DNA of 64,000 bases from the NCBI GenBank assembly GCA_963924555.1, contig OZ004581.1:868001-932000 (forward strand). The letters run 5' to 3'. This DNA comes from Crambe crambe (lineage: Eukaryota > Porifera > Demospongiae > Poecilosclerida > Crambeidae). This document shows, in pieces, positions 1 to 10,262 of the stretch (the first letter of the stretch is position 1; every line of letters begins with the position of its first letter). The notes beneath the pieces were generated by a model. It was not told where the DNA came from and did no database searches. It was given only the letters and a program-made list of their open reading frames with translations. Made by a program: the position numbers and the translations under genes.

Positions 1-26
1 TTGTCCATGCATGGATAGCTAGCTAC

Positions 27-81
27 CTTGTGACCCCACTACAGCAATGCAGAGAAGTAGCAATGTTATCTTGTCAGACAT
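27..81 (-). CDS. First exon of a Vps62-like secreted protein gene (rest lies left of the window)
   Basis: The minus strand encodes MSDKITLLLLCIAVVGSQ and then a GT donor at phase 1. This is a typical signal peptide: a short polar start, a hydrophobic core and a small-residue end. The exon is nearly identical to the first exon of the intact Vps62-like gene at 11869-12647. The second exon with the Vps62 domain would lie beyond the left edge, so it is unseen here. The start is the only Met in frame ahead of the hydrophobic run. It could also be an orphan duplicated exon. Confidence 0.6.
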
Positions 82-478
82 GTTTTCTTCTTAGTTGAGA
101 TTTTTTTCCTCCTTCTTGAAGAATCTTCGCAATCTTCAACAATTCGGATTTGAAGTAGAAGCAGTGGCATGCAGAATAATTCTTGCCTCCTATTTATACT
201 GCTACACAACCAGTCTCCAAAATTAATTATTCACTCACAATCTTCCACACTAGATGCTTCCAATAATGGTTAATCCCTTCACCATTCCGCTTAGTTGAAT
301 GAATACTTTCGTTTACTGCTTATACAGTATTATATTTCTTCCACACCAGCTGCATGCTTCCTTCACCATTCCGCTTAGTTGAATGAATACTTTTGTTTAC
401 TGCTTATACAATATTATATTTCTTCCACACCAGCTGCATGCTTCCTTCACCATTCCGCTTAGTTGTGTTTTTATTTGC
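82..478. repeat. Duplicated 5' flank of the Vps62-like genes with a tandem repeat of about 82 bp
   Basis: Almost the same sequence follows the intact gene at 12648-13045. Inside it a unit running from the CCTTCACCATTCCGCTTAG motif to the next copy recurs two to three times (about 279-470). Being upstream of first exons in both places, it probably carries the promoter, but no clear TATA element was chosen. The match ends near 478, just before the Ulp1/PHD reading frame, which suggests an insertion joint. Confidence 0.7.
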
Positions 479-497
479 TGTAAATATTATGTAGCTA

Positions 498-1127
498 ATG
501 ATTATAAATTATACAGCTATTCAAATTCATCATGATAGTGAGCGTGAGCACTGGGTTACCAGCACCTACTCTAATGGAGAAGTTTTGCTTTATGATAGCT
601 CTTCAACTGGAGCCATATCACTATCACTACAATCTCAGCTAGCAGAAATATACAAGGATGCTATCAAGGATGATATGCTTATGGTTACGATTGTTCCAAT
701 GCAGCAACAAGATGGTCCATTTGACTGTGGCTTATTCAGCATTGCAGCTGCATACTATGCAGCATGGGGACGAAGTCTTAGAACCATATCTTTTGATCAG
801 TCTGCTATGCGTTCTCACCTGAAGCAATGCTTTATGGATGGTAAACTATCACCCTTTCCAGCATCCCTTGCATTAAATGTGAATCGGTGTCAATTGAAGC
901 ATGTTATTATCCATGTTTTCTGTGTGTGTTTGAATATTGAATCCTATAATTCCAATATGATTGAGTGTGACCATTGCCAAAGATGGTATCACTTTAAGTG
1001 TGTTCAGCTGAAAGAAGAGCCTTCTTCAAAATGGTATTGCTCCAAATGCAACACTCACAAGGAAAACCGGCCCCCTTCCCCTTGTTCACCTCATTTTTCC
1101 ACTCGTGAGAATGCTGTGAGAAGTTAG
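498..1127 (+). CDS. Ulp1-like cysteine protease plus PHD finger, transposon-derived
   Basis: A 209-residue open frame. Residues 1-100 resemble the catalytic part of C48 (Ulp1/SENP) peptidases: His18 in HWV, Asp33 in LYDSS, a Gln run at 69-71 and Cys77 in FDCGLF, so the triad and the oxyanion Gln look intact. Residues about 140-185 form a C4HC3 PHD finger (CVC...CDHCQRWYHFKC...WYCSKC). The same pair of domains is present at 7351-7952, there with an integrase-type zinc finger, so both copies look derived from a Ginger/GIN1-type transposon (known family association, recalled rather than searched). This copy lacks the zinc finger and any integrase core. It may be a relic or a captured gene; an uninterrupted frame of this length is notable. 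Confidence 0.65.
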   Translation: MIINYTAIQIHHDSEREHWVTSTYSNGEVLLYDSSSTGAISLSLQSQLAEIYKDAIKDDMLMVTIVPMQQQDGPFDCGLFSIAAAYYAAWGRSLRTISFDQSAMRSHLKQCFMDGKLSPFPASLALNVNRCQLKHVIIHVFCVCLNIESYNSNMIECDHCQRWYHFKCVQLKEEPSSKWYCSKCNTHKENRPPSPCSPHFSTRENAVRS

Positions 1128-1660
1128 TACCAAGGACCTCATTGCCAAGTTTGCACGTTTAATTCCAATTCTCAAAGATCCTAATGTAAGTAATCACCAA
1201 CTACTGTAGCTAGCATTATAGTTACTATGATATACCCCAGGGTAAACAGTGAATCTCCACCTCAGCTAGGAAATGCAGTGTTATTTTTTGCTGCTGTATG
1301 CTTAATAATAATTTATGATTTACAGATGAGTTAAAGAACGCAAGTAATATGATTAGCTGCCTAACATCATCACAGTATAAGGCTGCAGTTAATTTCCTGG
1401 TGTCAGTCTTTTGCCAGAAAGATATGAAGGTATTTTTTTCTTTTCAAGTAACATGGTTATCATTTAGGACATAATATATGCAGCTTTTCTCCTATACCAT
1501 GGATGTGTTGTATCCACAAGGATTGCAGCGTATCATAATGGACATGTTTGGTGTTGATAATGAAAAGGTATTAGTTATAGCTATTATGTTTATCGCTACA
1601 AGTCTGTTATAATGTTATAATTATACAGGCTCTTCGCATCATGTACTACTAGCTGAGCGT
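1128..1660 (+). other. Exon-like relics downstream of the Ulp1/PHD frame
   Basis: Several short open stretches here are edged by splice-like AG and GT signals: one ending about 1182, one at about 1327-1429 (reads DELKNASNMISCLTSSQYKA), one at about 1529-1567, and a last piece ending in a stop near 1652. The phases of the first two do not join without a stop, so I could not build a working model. This may be a decayed 3' part of the transposon gene or of an unrelated gene. No function is proposed. Confidence 0.25.
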
Positions 1661-1779
1661 CAGCAGTGATTTGTGCACTGACGTTATGTAACATTTATCC
1701 CTTATTTCATTAATTTAGCTATGTATCCTGTAGTTTTCTTCAAGCTACTGTATGTGTGCATTGAGATGTTGTTATCAAT

Positions 1780-1935
1780 CTTGGGTTGGGGTCCCCATAA
1801 TATTACTAGTTTGGGGACCCCATCCCAGTTAAGGGGGGTCCCCATAATATTAAAGGGATCCCTAAAATTTTGGGGTTGGGGTCCCCATAATATTACTCCT
1901 TTGGGGACCCGGGGACCCATTTTTAGGGGGTCCCC
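1780..1935. repeat. G-rich repeat with self-complementary blocks
   Basis: The block TTGGGGTCCCCATAATATTA and close variants occur twice in direct orientation, and GGGGACCCC-type pieces pair with it. Open frames exist on both strands only because of the repeat and are not taken as genes. Confidence 0.7.
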
Positions 1936-1951
1936 CCAAAATTATGACACC

Positions 1952-2030
1952 GGGTCGAATCCGGGTTAGAACCCCCGTGTATACACGGGGCTTATGATTG
2001 ATTGATCTGATTGATTGAACATTGACCACA
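1952..2030. repeat. Possible SINE end: B-box-like motif, perfect palindrome and TGAT tail
   Basis: GGGTCGAATCC at 1952-1962 is close to the tRNA-gene B box. It is followed by an 18 bp perfect palindrome CCCCGTGTATACACGGGG at 1973-1990 and then a GATTGATTGAT-type tail. The same tail motif precedes the Vps62 relic here and recurs at about 10168. No A box was identified, so tRNA origin is only a suggestion. Confidence 0.35.
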
Positions 2031-2165
2031 GGCACTACACATGAACTACATTGTAGAAAAATATTTGTGTTCCTTCCTTGCTGTAATAATGCAGTTTAAT
2101 TAGTTATTACTTTGTGTAGTAGTGTCAGTGATAGTATACCATCCAGTGAGTAAAATACCTCCTCC
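2030..2165 (-). pseudogene. 3' relic of a Vps62-like gene
   Basis: This stretch closely matches the end and 3' flank of the broken Vps62-like gene at about 10190-10340, including the bases for the terminal FYSLDG-like residues on the minus strand. Nothing of the rest of the domain follows; the similarity stops in the CCTCCTCC run. It is therefore a fragment left by segmental duplication or by an insertion. Confidence 0.6.
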
Positions 2166-2494
2166 TTAGATGAAACCCTCAGCTTAGAGGGAGACCCCAA
2201 TTAATGTACTCGGAATGAGACACTATGATTTTCCAATCAGATTCACATCATTAATAAATGTTGCTATGATGAAGGTGGTAGAAAAGATAATCAGAGTCTC
2301 AATGAACCACAACAGTGTGGGAACGTGAAAATCCATGTCCAAATTTTTGTCACTGCCCTCTGAGGGGGCAGGGGTGGAGAGGAAGGGCTTTTCCTCATCC
2401 TGGATGTCCCAACTCTCCTTACAGCATTTTTGATGTGTGTATAGACAAGGTACAGATATAAGATTGTCCTTCGTTGAGAGGTTTGTCCTCTTTC

Positions 2495-2690
2495 AGAGTG
2501 TTCTTCCACCACTGTATTGTCAATTGTCAAGTCACAGTCAAAACCAACAAGCAAATCAATTTCTTCAAGGAGCATGGATATGCGTATGCACATGTGATCC
2601 TTGCACGCTCATTACTGAATAATTCCACCCATGTCTCTCTGGTGCAGGGATGAACAGGATAACCCAGGCTCTTATATTGTGCATCTGTCC
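2495..2690 (+). pseudogene. Inverted fragment of an Smr-domain gene
   Basis: The plus strand here matches the last two exons of the minus-strand Smr gene at 13353-14619. It carries the GSHSQNQQA segment, a donor after the GYA position, and a final exon reading DEQDNPGSYIVHL. Compared with the intact gene, about 17 nt are missing in the middle of the penultimate exon, which breaks the frame. The orientation is opposite to every other Smr copy in the window, so an inversion or an inserted duplicate is needed. Confidence 0.7.
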
Positions 2691-2759
2691 ACATGAGAGC
2701 TGACAGTGATTAGTAAACTAGTGTTTCGTTCCAATGACAGTGATTATAAAATCCTATTC

Positions 2760-2990
2760 TGTGACCCAGCTTTATTTAGGGAGGTTGAATAGCTCGAATA
2801 GGTACTATTGGGTCATGGTAGAGTGGCTATAGTCTCTTTAGGGAGGTTGACTGGAATAGGTGCTGTTGGGACATGGTGGAGTTGCCTTAATAGAGAGGTG
2901 GTCTCTTTTGGGAGGTTGAATAGGTGCTGTTGGGACATGGTGGAGTGGCCTTAATAGAGAGGTGGTCAGGTTGAAATAGGCTGTCACTGC
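2760..2990. repeat. Dispersed 'gggacatggtggag' repeat, about three copies
   Basis: The phrase GTGCTGTTGGGACATGGTGG with AATAGAGAGGTGGTCTCTTT recurs here about every 60 bp. It appears again in an intron of the receptor gene (31440-31640). It belongs with the other 'unit plus threshold' style repeats of this window listed under the findings. Confidence 0.7.
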
Positions 2991-3840
2991 AAAAATAGTG
3001 AGGTTTCTTCATTGTCTAATTATGATAACAGGTTGGACTGGTGTGGAGTTTCGTATAGGCTCGACAGCTGGGGTTCATGGCCTCTATGTGTACCCAACCG
3101 CCTTCTATCTTCGTCTATGTTGTGTGCGCTATAAGAAGCATACCAAGAAGACTAGCATGGACATCAGAGCTCAGTACATCTATGCATTGCTGAATTGTGG
3201 TGGAAAACTATCAGGCCAATATGTGATGTACTAGTGAAGGTGAATGTAGCAATAATACCAATAGCTCTCTGCCCGTCTGTCATATCTACTGGATGCACCC
3301 CTGAACTTAATGTAACAGTTTTTTTTTGTTTTTTTTGACAGTATTACTTCCCCCCCCCCCCCCCCCCCCCCCCAATATTCTTCTTCCTGGTATTTCCAAA
3401 AAAATTTTTTTACCTGTTTATATAATTATTATAGCAACAATGCATCTTTAATATAATTTTGTGATGAAATAACCTGGCTAGCTAATGTTCTAGGTTTGTA
3501 GCTAGAACCTCCAATAAATAAACCTCTTAACAAAAGACAATCATTGTTATATAATAATAATTAGGACAACCTTTCTTCAAAGGTGGGTCCATTATTCAGT
3601 AATGTTTGGGAAGGAAATGTACTAAAATTGTTCCTGGATTTTCTTCTTCCACTTTATGTGATCTGTGTGGAGAAGAAAAAGAATGACTTAGAAAATAGGG
3701 GGATGGGAGGTGTGTGGTTGGGGGGGGGGGGGGGGGAAGGGATCGATGCAAATTGGTATGTATCTAGTACACTGTTATTATCTGTAGCTATAGTGAATAT
3801 TGGTTCCAGACTGTGGCCAGTTTTTTTGGGGAAAATTAGT
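2991..3840. other. Stretch without a supported gene
   Basis: It contains a 78-codon open frame at 2998-3234 that resembles nothing I know, a C homopolymer near 3350, a G homopolymer near 3720 and AT-rich spacer. I see no splice-supported gene. Confidence 0.4.
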
Positions 3841-3846
3841 GTGTAG

Positions 3847-5465
3847 CTATCCAGCTACAAACTTTATCTTGTGTTTTTCCTTGTTCTCCTCCAAGTACTT
3901 AATGACAGCTGGTTTTATTTTCGGTTCTTTGTTATAGCTGTGAATTCCTCTACCAGTAATAACACGAAGGTGATCTGTGCATAGGAGAATCCAGCTTATA
4001 ATGAGCCATTATAACTGATCAACTGCCCCCCCCCCCCCCCCCCCTAGTCTGGCATAGCCAGCCACACCCTGAGCGCGAAGCGCGAGGGGAGAGTGTGGTA
4101 ACATACAATACTGCGAGTTGTCAGATTGGAATTTCCATTATGGTCAGCTTGTCGTCATACTGCATAACACGTGGTTATATGGAAAGCAACAGCTGCAGTG
4201 CAAAGATGTATATCTGCTAGCCTACGGTTGGAAAAGAAGTAGCTAAGTTTATCAAAAGCTAAAGGGAGGACAGCAAAACACAAGCTCTTCCCAAATCCAG
4301 TTGGGAGCACAGCAAAAACATCCCTGCCAGATAAAATTGGATTGCCACTTCCAACTGTTCAGGCCTTAGTGATGGATAGCCCAACTTCAGGGCATCTTCA
4401 TTTGTAGCCTCGAACCCAGCCTCTCCCAAAAAAAGGAAAAAAGAGGCTGGGTTCGAGGCTACTTCATTTGCTAGATAGTTTCTCCATAGCAGCTGTGGTG
4501 AGCTAGTTGGCTATCTACCAGCTGTACATGCCTGTGGTGTACACTGTGGTTCACACTGTGGTGAGATAATGATATTCATGCAGTTGCAGATTTTCTGCAA
4601 CTTCTGACAACTCGGTGTATTGAATGTTTCCAGACCACCTCGTGCTCGCGCTCGGGGGTGTGGCTACGCCAGACTACCCCCCCAGCAAATTAGGCTGGAA
4701 TTGTGTCTTGATCATGAAGCGGTATGTCTCTTAGGTATAATGTACTTTACAATAACAGTGACGGCTCTAGTACGACAAGCTCTAGAGTGCTTGTAAGAGC
4801 AGATTATAATTATTACATTACTCATTTATATTATATTATTTCGTTTTATTGTTCTACTTAGTATGTCATGTGTTTTGTATGCAATGGCAACTCCAACCAG
4901 GATGTTTAACTAATGGGAGGTTTGATTTCTTAACACCATGTCTAGATTGCTGTAGTAGCTACATTGGTACGCAAGGACAAGGCTTGTTTACATTGTATGA
5001 ACAAAAAGTTAATTCAAAAGACTTGTCCTTGAATATTTATTTTATCATCATCTCCATACACAAGGGATGCTGGACCACTTAAAGGTTAAAAAATCAGAGG
5101 AGACGTGTACTTGTCTCAGTTGCTACTAACTACAGTTTCAAATGCCTCAGCTAGTGGACTTATTTAATATGGCTAGTGAGGGACCAGACTACTAGCTAGG
5201 TGAAAAAGAAACATACTTCTTCCTTTTTCATAAGCTTTATTTAGGTCTCTTTCAAGTATCTCCAGTGCTTCTTTGACAGTGTATCCATGGAGATCAGTGG
5301 CATGATCCGTATATCCTCTATTATAGCAATAACATTAAAGGATAAACAACTAATCACTTAGCTATATTCCTACCCTTCGGCGACATAGTCTCGAATATCT
5401 TCTGGAAGATATTCTGGAGGACTCCCAAAGATCAGCCTCTTTATTTTATTGTAGAGCCACGCCAT
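3847..5465 (-). CDS. Small Smr-domain protein, three exons
   Basis: Exons 5465-5374, 5317-5217 and 3974-3847 join in frame to 321 nt (106 residues). The protein starts MAWLYNKIKRLIFGSPPEY, then has the Smr signature DLHGYTVKEALE (about residues 40-51), and the second core motif VITGRGIHS with IKPAVIKYLEE in the third exon. Smr domains are nucleic-acid binding or nicking modules of MutS2 and N4BP2-type proteins. This copy has no DUF1771 and stops before the usual NPG tail, so it is shorter than its neighbours. The 1.2 kb second intron holds a 21 bp inverted repeat. A truncated paralogue that no longer works is possible, but all splice sites are canonical and no frame break is present. Confidence 0.7.
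4404..4462. repeat. Short inverted repeat in an Smr intron
   Basis: Perfect arms of 21 bases (GTAGCCTCGAACCCAGCCTCT and its reverse complement) surround an A-rich loop. An intronic hairpin would form in the transcript. Confidence 0.85.
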
Positions 5466-5489
5466 TGCATTGCAGCTGACCTGTCACGA

Positions 5490-5575
5490 AAATTTTGGTC
5501 CCCCCGCCAAAAGTGGTCTCCCGGACAACTCTTGGCTGCCAAAATTAGTCCGATCTAGCCAAAATGTGTCCTAAT
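5490..5575. repeat. 'Gccaaaattggtcc' repeat, short block
   Basis: Pieces such as TTGGCTGCCAAAATTAGTCC and AAATTTTGGTCCCCCC match the longer array at 7997-8235. It sits directly upstream of the small Smr gene. Confidence 0.6.
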
Positions 5576-5611
5576 GCGCGCGCATCAAACATGCTTCATT
5601 TGGCCATACAC

Positions 5612-5749
5612 TGATTTGCAGGTCGGTTGTCACAAAAAAAGGTCGTCAATTTGCACGCATGCGTATTGAATTCCATTGGTTTTGAATTGAGATGAACGCG
5701 CATGCGTGGAGATTGACGACCTTTTTTGTGACAACCGACCTGCAAATCG
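5612..5749. repeat. Fold-back element with arms of about 50 bp
   Basis: The left arm (5612-5663) and right arm (5697-5749) are near-perfect reverse complements; both hold TTGCAGGTCGGTTGTCAC or its complement and GCATGCG near the loop. No coding capacity. It abuts the left end of the terminal-inverted-repeat pair that follows. Confidence 0.85.
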
Positions 5750-5752
5750 GTG

Positions 5753-6857
5753 TAGATATAAGAGGTTTTACGGGATTGGAAACGCCCAATGAACTGCACA
5801 ACCGTGGCGCGTTGACAGATGCGCACGCGCATGCAGCATTAATTATATTAATCGCTGTGAAAAGAGATCAATATTCACTCCTTTCAAGGCAGTTAAAGTG
5901 ATGTTCTGCCCCTACAGCTCACAGAATAGTACAAGTAAGCTAAGGGGAAGGTATTGAAGAAGTGAAGAGTCAGAGAGTTGAAGTTGGAGAGTCTGAGGAA
6001 GGAAGTTATTAATTATTCATAACTTTTTTCCTTGTAATTATAACTATGAGTACCTATCATTGCTCATTATACATTAATTTTATGTGATTGATTTGAAAGA
6101 AAGGCCAGAGTGACTTTTGGTATTAAAATTAGACATAAATTCATCATTATTATAGCTAGATAATTTTGCCCCAAAGTTATCCGCCAGTTTCTGCTCAGTT
6201 CTCCCTCATCAGCATTATTGCAATACTTCCAGCTTTTGGCTGTTGGATTTTGACACCATCCACCTCAAGAATTCGGCTCAGTCAGCTGTCCTGTGGACCC
6301 TATGGATATTAGGGGGGAAATATAGTAAGCTTGCCATCTCCATAGGATGACTATTGTATAGAAAACGAATGCACCAATTCCATTTACTGTTCTATCCTTT
6401 CTCTGAAATAACTAATACAGTTGCAATATTGTTAATCTATTTCTTGGGAGAGGGATTACAGTTTTAACACCACTTGCAAATGCTAGAGACAATATATGTC
6501 AGCTAATACAAAAACTAACATTACTATTCCATGTAGCTAAAGTTTACATGCCTTTTGATCAGAAAATGGGCAACAGCAATTGATTCTATCAAGCGTGAGA
6601 GGGATTATAGTCCCATTAACCACTACAGTAGTATTTGTAGGATTAAACTTGAAAATCTGAGCTAAAATTTATTTCATACAGTAAATCTATGCCCTAGTGT
6701 ATTATAGTATCATTGGCATAAGTCTTACCTCACGGATATTGTCAGAACAGCAACTTTGACAAAAGTGCTATGTCATTCAGCTGTCAACGCGCCTCGGTTG
6801 TTAGTTGCTAACGAGAGCACGTGATCCGTTTCCAATCCCGTAAACCTCTTATATCTA
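5753..6857. mobile_element. Putative non-autonomous element with terminal inverted repeats
   Basis: TAGATATAAGAGGTTTTACG... at 5753-5784 is repeated as its reverse complement at 6827-6857, and weaker similarity (GGCGCGTTGACAG) extends inward on both sides. The 1.1 kb interior has no credible reading frame. The right end abuts the integrase zinc-finger exon at 6890, so this could be the flank of that transposon rather than a separate element. Confidence 0.5.
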
Positions 6858-6889
6858 TGATTTGGCGCGGCAGCTGGCAACTGCGTGGT

Positions 6890-7952
6890 ATGGCTTTATC
6901 CAGTGAAGAAATTTCCCTATCTTGCAGTCAGAATTGCCAGGATAACCAAATCGAGTTGATTATAAAAGCCTTCAATTATCTGACTAAGAAAGAATACCCG
7001 CTACTGGCAGATAAGAATGAAAGGAGGATCATTAGAAGGAAGGCTGCAAAATTAACAGTTGATAAAGGGGATATATTTCTTACCAAAAGAGGTGGTAGAA
7101 AGGTAGGCTTCTTAAGCTAGTAGATTTGTCACCGATGTTATCTTCATTTACTATTGTGATAGATTCGGATCATTTTAGATGCTAAGGAACAGCAGCGTAT
7201 ACTTAATGCCTGTCATTTTGATGCCACATCTGGACACCTTGGAATAAAGAAAACCATTTCCCGTATTAATGAACGTTTCACATGGCCTGGAGTCACTAAG
7301 GATGTGAACAAAATGGTAATGGTCATTACCATCTTAAGTCTACATTGCAGAAAGTTTCACTCGGCTTGACTCTTATTTTTGAAGTTCAACACGGTGAATT
7401 TATTCAAATTCTTAATACTGGAGCTGGTCATTGGGTCACTATATCAACTATAGGCACTGATCATCCTGTTGTCAATATTTATGATAGTGTTTATTCAACT
7501 GCATGTGATGAATTGCAACAACAGATTGCTTCTATCCTTATAACACCGCATTCTTCAATTATTCTTCATTTTATCGATGTTCAGCTTCAATCTGGATCAT
7601 CTGATTGTGGCCTCTTTGCTATAGCATATACTACGGCTCTAGTTTTTGGGGAAATGCCTCAGAATTTTTGTTTCGATCAAAAGAAAATGAGGAGTCATTA
7701 ATTTTATTTAAATGCTTGGAAAATAAAAATATGACACTCTTCCCAACCCTGCGAAAACGAAGAATAAGGCAAAGTATGATAAAGGCTGTACAAGAAGTTG
7801 CTATCCATTGCGCATGCAGGATGCCTGAGATGGGAAAATTTATGATAGAATGTACCAACTGTAAACAATGGTTTCATGTTTCTTGTTATAAAAATATACC
7901 AAAGAAGGCATTTGATTCTAAGAAGTCATGGCTATGTTGTAATTGCAAATAA
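6890..7952 (+). pseudogene. Transposon-derived H2C2 zinc finger - Ulp1 protease - PHD gene, one frameshift
   Basis: Exons 6890-7102, 7163-7315 and from 7351 join at phase 0 with GT-AG introns. Exons 1-2 give an integrase-type HHCC finger (ILNACH, SGHLGIKKT, FTWPGVTKDV), as in gypsy integrases and GIN1. Exon 3 gives a C48 protease core with GHWV His, IYDS Asp, a Gln in VQLQSG and SSDCGLF Cys. After MRSH at 7701 the frame needs one extra T to continue into about 80 residues that end in a PHD finger (CACRMPEMG, CTNCKQWFHVSC, WLCCNCK). The DDE integrase core is absent between finger and protease. Its sister locus is at 498-1127. An assembly error at the homopolymer-like site could explain the frameshift. 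Confidence 0.7.
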
Positions 7953-7996
7953 CTTTTCTTGACATTTTCATCATATAGCTAACATTTAACAGTATA

Positions 7997-8235
7997 AATT
8001 GGGGGACTAATATTGGCAGCCAAAATTGGTCCCCCTTAGAAACAGACCACAATTGGCAGCATAAGTGGTCCTTCAGGGAGGACTATTTTTGGCAGGGGGG
8101 ACCTAAATTGGCTGCCAGAATTGATCCTGGGGACTGATTTTGGCTGCCAAAATTTATCCAGGGACCAATTCTGGCAGCCAAAAATTGTCCTGGGGGACCA
8201 GTTTATGGGGGACCAATTTTGCCATGACAGACCCT
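7997..8235. repeat. Array of about 30 bp 'ccaaaattggtcc' units
   Basis: Around eight imperfect units built on TTGGCTGCCAAAATTGGTCC and GGGGGACCA, some in opposite orientation. Open frames at 8036-8397 arise from this repeat and were not annotated as genes. Confidence 0.75.
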
Positions 8236-8441
8236 TGCGCAGCATTGCACTGTACTGCACTGAGGGTTTCTACCGAAATCACGTCACTACATACACGACC
8301 TTTGACCTGCAAAGCCTATGCTATGAAATCTAGCGAGGAAGAAATGATCCTGGATTTTCCTCTTTATACCTGCATGGAAGAAAAAGGGAAAACATAGCTA
8401 GCTAATTCAAAAAGGGTCGATAGTAGGTCTACAACTCACCT

Positions 8442-8593
8442 GTATCCTTTCTGATTTAAGTACTGTGTAACAGCTGGTTTTATCTGATTGTTCACACTGT
8501 GTTTCGCCTCGACCAGTAATGACACGAAGGTGATCTGTATAAAGACATAGTGTCAGTGTGTCAACTATGCTATTTTATGTCTCCATGCCTTTT

Positions 8594-8630
<37 letters not shown>

Positions 8631-9420
8631 CTGTGCATATGTAATATGGGCTATGCAATATGCTAATGGTAGTCTCGCGCTCGCAGCCCCCTGTAAAAGC
8701 TAATGGACTAGCTATAAATCTTATTCACCATCTGTTACAACTGTAGAGACACAATGAATACTAGTTAGCACAGATTCTTTGCAGCACTATGTACTAGTTA
8801 TACTCTGATCACTTCTTCCCTTGGCTGGTGCACTATTCAGGGCATCCTTAAGTTTCTCCATTGCTTCGGTAACAGAGAGTCCCAACAGCATAGCAGGGGC
8901 GTAAGAAGATGTTTTCTGGTGGGGGGGCTGATGTATGTGTGCTGATCTGCGCGCTTGCGCGCGGGAAAATTTTTTAGCTGACCACACCCATTTTCCTTAA
9001 CCACACCCATTTTTGGATACCAATGTACCATCAACTGGCTCAACAGTGCAGAGGTGTTGGAAGCAAGATTCGATTGGTCAAGCCCAAAACTGAAACAAAT
9101 TCCCCAGAACACCGAAGTTCTACAGTTTGCTATACTTGAGCATCATATGTATTTAAGTTATTGCCACATAATTAATCCCAAAATATTTTATTATTGATTG
9201 ATAGCCACATAATAATTGGTCAGGCCTGGGCCTGACTGGCCTAATCTGTTCCACCGCCTATGCAGTGGCATCAGTGCTTGTGATTGAGGTCTCTGAAGAT
9301 GGACCAGCATCATCACTTGCTAATACAATAATTTTTATTATGATGTACATATGCAATCTTACATCGATAGTTACCTGAGAACTGAATTGGAGCGATGAAT
9401 TCTCCTCTGTGCCATAGTAG
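8442..9420 (-). pseudogene. Disrupted Smr-domain gene
   Basis: Three minus-strand pieces line up with the small Smr gene: a decayed first exon near 9370-9420, the helix after the first motif (LLGLSVTEAMEKLKDALNSA, about 8815-8890), and the core exon reading HLRVITGRG then, one base out of frame, KHSVNNQIKPAVTQYL (about 8445-8537). The DLHG motif is interrupted at the left end of an inserted element (8896-9534). The frame break and the insertion make this a pseudogene. Confidence 0.65.
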
Positions 9421-9534
9421 AGCCAAGCTAACTGCTGAGTTAGGTGTTACTAATACTTAATGCCTATGTGCATTTTGAGTGGGGGGGGGCTGAAGCCCCC
9501 CCAGCCCCCCTGCTTCTTACGCCCATGCATAGTC
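8896..9534. mobile_element. Inserted element with GGGGCGTAAGAAG ends
   Basis: GGGGCGTAAGAAG at the left end pairs with CTTCTTACGCCC at the right end, next to G/C-rich GGGGGGGCTG and AGCCCCCCC blocks that are also inverted. It splits the Smr pseudogene. No transposase frame was found inside, so it would be non-autonomous. The exact ends and target duplication are uncertain. Confidence 0.55.
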
Positions 9535-10150
9535 CACTACTAGAATAATAATAATAATACGGGGCTGGTTGGTTCCGCACCCATCTGGATGCCATATATA
9601 GCCACGCCATTTTCGGCGTAGCTAACCTTATAATAATTTATACAGGTAAAGTTCATTCATTCATTCATTATCACTGACTGACCCAATAGGATATGCAGTA
9701 TAGTATTAAACGACAGCAGTATTAAACGACCACTACCCTGGAACTGTGTATGCTCCATTGGCCACTCTTCTTGGTCAGGGGAGGGATGGGAAACACACAC
9801 ACATACGCACACACAGCATCAACATTCTCATGTCACTTGAGCAGAAGTCGACCATGATTTTCAGGTTGGAGGGATCCCGAAGGTCACACTAGACATCGAC
9901 CTGAAGAACTCAGAATGCGAGAGGTCCAGTTGTTATATGGCAGCCCACAGAAGGTAAGCCATAACTATTCGCAACCTAGTTTTCACCTACAGCAGGTTTG
10001 TGGATAATATTCTACAGAGATGGTATAGCCATGACCAAGAATCATTAGGCGCATGCGCATTAAAATACCCACACCTTCTTTCAAATAATTATGCTCATCA
10101 CCACGAGGAGGAGGCCAATGTGGCGGCAAACATCTGCTGTGTATTATTCC
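9535..10150. other. Spacer without a gene
   Basis: Contains ATA- and ATTC-type short repeats (9541-9670) and an AC-rich stretch near 9795. No conserved frame was found. Confidence 0.5.
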
Positions 10151-10262
10151 CTTCAATTGATCACCTGATCTGATTGATTGAATATTGACCACAGGCGCTA
10201 CACATGAACTACATTGTAGAAAAATATTTATGTGTGTTTCTTCCCTGCTGTAATAATACAGT

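Noticed and set aside
1952..1990. A functional tRNA gene
   Set aside because: Only a B-box-like motif is present; no acceptor stem, anticodon arm or A box could be placed.
2998..3234. 78-codon plus-strand frame
   Set aside because: No similarity recognised and no supporting exon neighbours; it may be chance.
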